From positions 1 to 9,217 of the forward strand of contig CAZZLN010000060.1 in the NCBI GenBank assembly GCA_964654945.1: a stretch of DNA of 9,217 bases. The letters run 5' to 3'. The first letter of the stretch is position 1. Each line of letters begins with the position of its first letter. Both the position numbers and the translations under genes were made by a program. Below are positions 4,854 to 9,217 of this stretch, in pieces. The DNA is from HGM11788 sp964654945 (GTDB taxonomy: Bacteria; Bacillota; Clostridia; Lachnospirales; CAG-274). The notes beneath the pieces are model-generated. The model did not search any database. It saw only the letters and a program-made list of their open reading frames with translations, and was not told the DNA's origin.

Positions 4854-5401
4854 GCCTGAAATAATATTACACCGATTATTCCCCCAAGAGTGTTATATAC
4901 AATATCAGAAAACTGTAGTGTGCCTAAACAAAACACCGTTTGCAAAAGCTCTATAATTAATGATGAAAAAAGACTTAGTATAGCAGCATTTAAAATTATA
5001 TCTTTGTTTTTATATTTTGAATCTCTGTCAAAAAAAGCTGCATAAAATAAAAATATATAAGGGATAAAAAGCAGAATATTATTAACAGATTCAAAGTTAT
5101 ATTTATCCCCATTTTTTTCTATTAACCAACCATTCATTAATCTGCTGAAAGGCTTCATACTAAACAAAGCACGAGAAAATAATACTCCTTCTGCAATCAT
5201 ATATAAATATACAAAAAATACAAACTGCCATCTGAATTTTTTATTTCTTTTAAATCGTTTTATCCACATTACAACAGCTTTTTTTAGTCCTATTTCAGAT
5301 ATAAGAATAACAAAAAACATCATTAATACTGCAAATATAACTGCCGGTGTAATATATTTGCTAAAATCATTAATTAACTGTTTTATTAACTTAAAAAACA
5401 T
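4790..5401 (-). CDS. VanZ-family membrane protein
   Basis: A 203-residue integral membrane protein with about five hydrophobic segments (roughly residues 17-38, 58-76, 107-124, 134-158 and 166-188). The family signature is clear near the end: the acidic ELLQ in a membrane helix (151-154) followed by SDIVYNTLGGIIG (165-177). VanZ-like proteins are linked to teicoplanin resistance in enterococci and to general envelope functions; the molecular role is unsettled, and this copy is not near glycopeptide resistance genes. Start: ATG with AGGAG at 5414-5410, eight bases away. It lies just after the terminator of the cold-shock gene on the same strand, with only about 30 bases between, so it may depend on read-through. 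Its 3' end overlaps the convergent YkvI-family gene by 64 bases. Confidence 0.82.
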   Translation of the reverse strand: MFFKLIKQLINDFSKYITPAVIFAVLMMFFVILISEIGLKKAVVMWIKRFKRNKKFRWQFVFFVYLYMIAEGVLFSRALFSMKPFSRLMNGWLIEKNGDKYNFESVNNILLFIPYIFLFYAAFFDRDSKYKNKDIILNAAILSLFSSLIIELLQTVFCLGTLQFSDIVYNTLGGIIGVILFQAYLLVINKFTKSKIPSKPKRK

Positions 5402-5432
5402 ATTAACATCTCCTAAGCAGCTTAAAAATCAG

Positions 5433-5456
5433 AAAAGGGAGCCAATATTGACTCCC
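5433..5456 (-). terminator. Intrinsic terminator of the cold-shock gene
   Basis: On the minus strand GGGAGTCAATATTGGCTCCC folds on itself (one G-U pair) and is followed by TTTTCTGATTTTT. It lies about 90 bases after the cold-shock stop codon and 30 bases before the VanZ-family start. Confidence 0.75.
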
Positions 5457-5546
5457 CTGCTAATAACCATAATTTCTTTTTAAACAAAAAACAAAATCTA
5501 TAAAAGTATAAAATCTATATTTATGTTAAAATTAAAAATGTACGAA

Positions 5547-5747
5547 TTATAAGCGAACTACGTTTGCAGCCTGTGGTCCTTTAGCTCCGTCTACAACGTC
5601 AAATTCTACTTTTTGTCCTTCTTCTAAAGACTTGTAGCCTTCTGACTGAATTGCTGAAAAATGAACAAAAACATCATTTTCACCTTCTACAGAGATAAAG
5701 CCAAAACCTTTTTCAGCATTAAACCATTTTACAGTTCCTTGTTTCAT
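5547..5747 (-). CDS. Cold-shock protein, CspA family
   Basis: A 66-residue single OB-fold protein of standard length, starting MKQGTVKWFNAEKGFGFISV. Both nucleic-acid-binding motifs are intact: RNP1 KGFGFI (13-18) and RNP2 VFVHF (26-30), and the end GPQAANVVRL is typical. Such proteins bind single-stranded RNA and DNA and act as RNA chaperones in cold and stationary phase. A strong AGGAGG (5762-5757) lies nine bases before the ATG. It has its own promoter and terminator, so it is a single-gene unit between ilvB and the VanZ-family gene. Which paralogue it is cannot be told from sequence alone. Confidence 0.96.
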   Translation of the reverse strand: MKQGTVKWFNAEKGFGFISVEGENDVFVHFSAIQSEGYKSLEEGQKVEFDVVDGAKGPQAANVVRL

Positions 5748-5803
5748 TAAAAATTTCCTCCTGAAATATATAAAAAATACTACAGCAAATTGCTGATATG
5801 ATT

Positions 5804-5832
5804 AGATTATCACATTTTTTGAATAATGTCAA
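5804..5832 (-). promoter_or_regulatory. Promoter of the cold-shock gene
   Basis: Minus-strand TTGACA (5832-5827) followed after 15 bases by GATAAT (5811-5806), or after 17 bases by the weaker TAATCT (5809-5804). The leader would be about 50-55 bases and includes the small hairpin CAGCAATTTGCTG (about 5795-5783), which may affect translation. Confidence 0.6.
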
Positions 5833-5875
5833 CAAAGAAAATATATAATTCAAAAGTATTTTTTGTAAAAAATAT

Positions 5876-7567
5876 CTAATTTTCAGTCATTTCCTCATAT
5901 TCATCAAGAGTAATCATATTTTCAACACTCTGACCTGCAGGAATCATTGGAAACACCTTTTCATCTCTATCGATTTCACAGATAATGAGTGATGGCTTGC
6001 CGCTTTCAATAGCACCCTTAATAGCATCATCAACTTCTTCAGGCTTGGTTACATGAAATGTAGCTGCTTTATATGCTTCACCAAGCTTAACAAAATCAGT
6101 CGCCTTATCAAGATTAGTCTGAGAATATCTTGCATCATAAAATAAATCCTGCCACTGTCTTACCATACCTAAAACATGGTTATTAATAACAATCTCAATA
6201 ATAGGTATATCGTTAGCAACAGCAGTAGCCATTTCAATATGATTCATATAGAAACAACCATCACCTGCAATATTGAATACAACCTTATCAGGCTGTCCAA
6301 CTTTTGCACCAATTGCTGCACCAAGACCATATCCCATTGTGCCCAGACCACCTGATGTAATGAAATGTCTTGGATATTTGTTTTTAATAAACTGACAAGC
6401 CCACATCTGATGCTGACCAACTTCTGTAACAATAATTTCTTCACCCTTACAGATTGCATTAATTCTTTCCATAATATATTGAGGCTTTAATGTGCCATCA
6501 TGGTCATATTTTAAAGGATAGTCTTTTTTATACTGCTCTGCAACTGCAAGCCATTCTTTTCTGTCAACAGGCTCAAGACGTTTATTTAATCTTTTTATAA
6601 CCTCCGCTGCATCACCGATAACAGACTGCACAGTCATAATATTTTTGTCAATTTCAGCAGGGTCAATATCTATATGTAAAACCTTTGCATTTGGAGCAAA
6701 TCGATTAAAGTTTGTTGCAACCCTGTCACTAAATCTTGCGCCTAAGGCAATAAATAAATCACACTCGTTAGCAAGAAGATTAGATGTTTTTGTACCATGC
6801 ATACCAATCATACCTGTATAATTTGGATGATCAGACGGTACAGTTCCAAGTCCCATTGCAGAAGTAGTGACAGGCATATCCTGACTTTCCACAAACTTAA
6901 TGACCTCAGCAGAAGCCTCTGCATTTATACAGCCGCCTCCACAGTATAAGAATGGCTTTTTAGCTCCATTAATAAGCTCAACTGCCTTTGCAATGTCATC
7001 TTCCATAATAGTATGAACCCTCTTTTCAACCGGGATTGGTTCCTCAGGAGTATATTCACACATTTCACTTGTAACATTTTTTGTAATATCCACAAGAACA
7101 GGACCCGGACGACCCTTTCTTGCAATCCAGAATGCCTTTCTTATAGTCTTTGCAAGATTTTTGACATCTTTAACAATATAATTATGCTTTGTTATAGGCA
7201 TAGTCACACCTGTAATGTCAACCTCCTGAAAGCTGTCCTTACCAAGATACTGCAATCCGACATTACCGGTAATTGCCACCATAGGAATACTATCCATATA
7301 AGCAGTTGCAATACCTGTAACAAGATTTGTTGCTCCCGGTCCGCTTGTAGCAAGACATACACCAACCTTACCTGTAGCTCTTGCATAACCGTCAGCAGCA
7401 TGAGCAGCACCCTGTTCATGAGATGTTAAGTAATGCTTTATTTCATCCTGATGCTTATAAAGAGCATCATAAATATTAAGCACAGCACCTCCGGGATAAC
7501 CAAATATTGTGTCAACGCCCTGTTCTTTAAGGCATTCTACCAAAATTTCAGAACCGTTTAATAACAT
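5876..7567 (-). CDS. ilvB: Acetolactate synthase, large (catalytic) subunit
   Basis: Condenses two pyruvates to 2-acetolactate, or pyruvate with 2-oxobutyrate, the first common step of valine, leucine and isoleucine synthesis, with thiamine diphosphate, Mg2+ and FAD. The 563 residues are full length. Visible are FGYPGGAVLNIYDAL (22-36), the catalytic Glu51 in SHEQGAAHAADGYAR, the FAD-binding middle domain (GARFSDR, 276-282), GLGTMGYGLGAAIGA (407-421) and the ThDP-Mg motif from GDG (435-437) to NN (462-463). MVRQWQDLFYDARYS is typical of the anabolic enzyme and not of the catabolic AlsS. Start: ATG with AAAGGAG, 14 bases after the ilvD stop, so both are one operon. No ilvN regulatory subunit gene follows. 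Behind the stop only a weak all-AT hairpin (5874-5857) could end transcription. Confidence 0.96.
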   Translation of the reverse strand: MLLNGSEILVECLKEQGVDTIFGYPGGAVLNIYDALYKHQDEIKHYLTSHEQGAAHAADGYARATGKVGVCLATSGPGATNLVTGIATAYMDSIPMVAITGNVGLQYLGKDSFQEVDITGVTMPITKHNYIVKDVKNLAKTIRKAFWIARKGRPGPVLVDITKNVTSEMCEYTPEEPIPVEKRVHTIMEDDIAKAVELINGAKKPFLYCGGGCINAEASAEVIKFVESQDMPVTTSAMGLGTVPSDHPNYTGMIGMHGTKTSNLLANECDLFIALGARFSDRVATNFNRFAPNAKVLHIDIDPAEIDKNIMTVQSVIGDAAEVIKRLNKRLEPVDRKEWLAVAEQYKKDYPLKYDHDGTLKPQYIMERINAICKGEEIIVTEVGQHQMWACQFIKNKYPRHFITSGGLGTMGYGLGAAIGAKVGQPDKVVFNIAGDGCFYMNHIEMATAVANDIPIIEIVINNHVLGMVRQWQDLFYDARYSQTNLDKATDFVKLGEAYKAATFHVTKPEEVDDAIKGAIESGKPSLIICEIDRDEKVFPMIPAGQSVENMITLDEYEEMTEN

Positions 7568-7581
7568 TTTGTTTCTCCTTT

Positions 7582-9217
7582 CTAGTTTAATACTGCACCC
7601 TTGTCAGCTGAGCTGACAAGCTTTGCATATCTTGAAAGATAACCTGTCTTAATTTTAGGCTCAGGTAATACCCAAGTTTTTCTTCTTTCTTCTAATTCTT
7701 CATCACTTACCTGAACATTAATCTTACCTGCATTAATGTCTATATCAATAATATCTCCCTCTCTCACAAGACCTATATTGCCGCCTGCAGCAGCCTCAGG
7801 AGAAACATGACCTATGCTTGCACCTCTTGATGCACCACTGAAACGTCCGTCAGTAATAAGGGCAACCTCCTTATCAAGCTTCATACCTGCTAATGCAGAT
7901 GTTGGAGAAAGCATCTCTCTCATACCGGGACCACCCTTTGGTCCTTCATAGACAATGACAACAACATCGCCCCTTACAATCTTACCGCCGAAAATAGCAG
8001 CAATAGCTTCTTCTTCAGAATTGAATACTCTTGCAGGGCCGCTATGCTTTAACATTTCAGGAGCAACTGCACTTCTCTTGACAACACAGCCATCTTTTGC
8101 AATATTTCCTCTTAAAACTGCAATACCGCCTGTGGTTGAATATGGATTTTCAACTGTTCTTATGAGAGTGCCGTCAGCACCGCTAATTCCCTGAATATTT
8201 TCACCTACGGTTTTTAATGTACAAGTAGGATTGTCAAGCTCTAAAAGACCAAGCTTATTTATTTCTGCCATAACCGCAGGAATACCGCCTTTTTCATTTA
8301 ATTCTTCAATATAATTAGGACCTGCAGGAGCTAAATGACATAAATTAGGGGTTTTAGAACTAATTTTATTAGCCATATCAAGATTTAATTCAACACCGGC
8401 TTCATGAGCTATAGCAGGAAGATGAAGCATAGAGTTTGTTGAACAGCCAAGAGCCATATCCATAGTAAGAGCATTCTTAAAAGCCTTTTCATTCATAATA
8501 TCTCTAGGTCTTATATTTTTTTCAACAAGCTTCATAATCTGCATACCTGCGTGCTTTGCAAGACCAATTCTATCACCATAAACAGCAGGAATAGTGCCGT
8601 TTCCCGGCAAAGCCATACCAATTACTTCAGAAAGACAGTTCATTGAATTTGCAGTATACATACCTGAACATGAGCCGCAGCTTGGACAAGATTTATTTTC
8701 AAATTCCTTTAATTCATTGTCATCAATCATACCTGCTTCATAGGCTCCAACAGCCTCAAAAGTCTTTGAAAGACTAAGCTTTTCACCACATTTATGACCT
8801 GCAAGCATAGGACCGCCTGAACATACAATAGCAGGAATATTCAATCTTGCTGCTGCCATAAGCATACCGGGAACAATTTTGTCACAATTGGGAATAAGGA
8901 CAAGACCGTCAAAAGCATGGGCAGTAGCCTGACATTCTATAGAATCTGCAATTAATTCTCTTGTAGGCAAAGAATAGTGCATACCAATATGCCCCATTGC
9001 AATACCATCGCATACACCGATTGCAGGCACTTCAATAGGAGTACCTCCGGCTGCTAAAATGCCTGCCTTAACAGCCTTTGCAATATTATCAAGATGAATA
9101 TGTCCGGGAATAATTTCATTTTGTGCGTTTACAACACCTATTAATGGTCTTGACAATTCTTCATCAGTATAACCCATTGCCTTAAACAAAGAACGATGAG
9201 GAGTCTTGTCAGGACCT
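7582..9217 (-). CDS. ilvD: Dihydroxy-acid dehydratase, cut by the right edge
   Basis: Dehydrates 2,3-dihydroxy-isovalerate and 2,3-dihydroxy-3-methylvalerate to the keto acids that precede valine/leucine and isoleucine. The frame stays open to the edge (GPDKTPHRSLFKAMGYTDEE), so the TTG at 9189 is not the start; about 10-15 residues are missing beyond 9217. The family motifs are present: IIPGHIHLDN, NCDKIVPGML with a cluster Cys, CPSCGSCSGMYTANSMN with further Cys, the GRFSGASRGASIGHVSPEAA active-site region and the end GYLSRYAKLV. The PGHIHL form resembles the E. coli type enzyme, which holds an oxygen-sensitive iron-sulfur cluster. It is the upstream gene of the ilvD-ilvB pair. Any leader control, such as a T-box, would lie outside the window. 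Confidence 0.96.
   Translation of the reverse strand, partial: GPDKTPHRSLFKAMGYTDEELSRPLIGVVNAQNEIIPGHIHLDNIAKAVKAGILAAGGTPIEVPAIGVCDGIAMGHIGMHYSLPTRELIADSIECQATAHAFDGLVLIPNCDKIVPGMLMAAARLNIPAIVCSGGPMLAGHKCGEKLSLSKTFEAVGAYEAGMIDDNELKEFENKSCPSCGSCSGMYTANSMNCLSEVIGMALPGNGTIPAVYGDRIGLAKHAGMQIMKLVEKNIRPRDIMNEKAFKNALTMDMALGCSTNSMLHLPAIAHEAGVELNLDMANKISSKTPNLCHLAPAGPNYIEELNEKGGIPAVMAEINKLGLLELDNPTCTLKTVGENIQGISGADGTLIRTVENPYSTTGGIAVLRGNIAKDGCVVKRSAVAPEMLKHSGPARVFNSEEEAIAAIFGGKIVRGDVVVIVYEGPKGGPGMREMLSPTSALAGMKLDKEVALITDGRFSGASRGASIGHVSPEAAAGGNIGLVREGDIIDIDINAGKINVQVSDEELEERRKTWVLPEPKIKTGYLSRYAKLVSSADKGAVLN

Noticed and set aside
7013..7429. Plus-strand open frames inside ilvB and ilvD
   Set aside because: They are antisense shadows of well-conserved genes, rich in Cys, Thr and Ser without domain features or RBS.

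Overview
The window comes from a low-GC Gram-positive bacterium, most likely a spore-forming member of the Clostridia. The base composition is AT-rich, the ribosome binding sites are strong AGGAGG types, and the promoters are of the TTGACA/TATAAT kind. The proteins also fit: a YaaH/SleL-like GH18 peptidoglycan hydrolase, YkvI- and VanZ-family membrane proteins and a DUF4258/YgiT module. A run of exactly 100 N shows that this is a scaffolded draft assembly.

Left part (1 to about 3480): the right end of a decayed integrated element, probably a prophage. On the minus strand are wrecked phage-type genes: the C-terminal end of an apparent head-morphogenesis protein (74-532), a small protein with a possible frameshift (529-794), and the C-terminal half of an HNH endonuclease (891-1067). 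On the plus strand are a gene split over three frames (1127-1496), a fused DUF4258-YgiT toxin-antitoxin remnant (1646-2023) and a large serine recombinase (2384-3451, with the gap inside it). The 360-base space between 2023 and 2384 is not empty. It holds two compact minus-strand transcription units, each with a recognisable promoter, stem-loops and an intrinsic terminator. They look like small RNA genes. One of them starts from a promoter that faces, and nearly touches, the probable recombinase promoter.

Middle (about 3480-5401): just after the recombinase stop the sequence becomes host-like. A GH18 glycosidase reading frame begins abruptly in mid-protein, without its 5' half or catalytic motif, and ends in a stop codon two bases before a YkvI-family membrane transporter gene. 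The simplest reading is that the element integrated inside the GH18 gene through its serine recombinase, leaving the other half beyond the left edge of the window. Such insertions into sporulation genes can be excised in a programmed way in other Firmicutes. Whether that happens here is unknown. The YkvI-family gene converges on, and overlaps, a VanZ-family gene.

Right part (5402-9217): minus-strand housekeeping genes. ilvD (cut by the right edge) and ilvB form a tight operon for branched-chain amino acid synthesis. Next comes a cold-shock protein gene with its own promoter and terminator. No ilvN follows ilvB.
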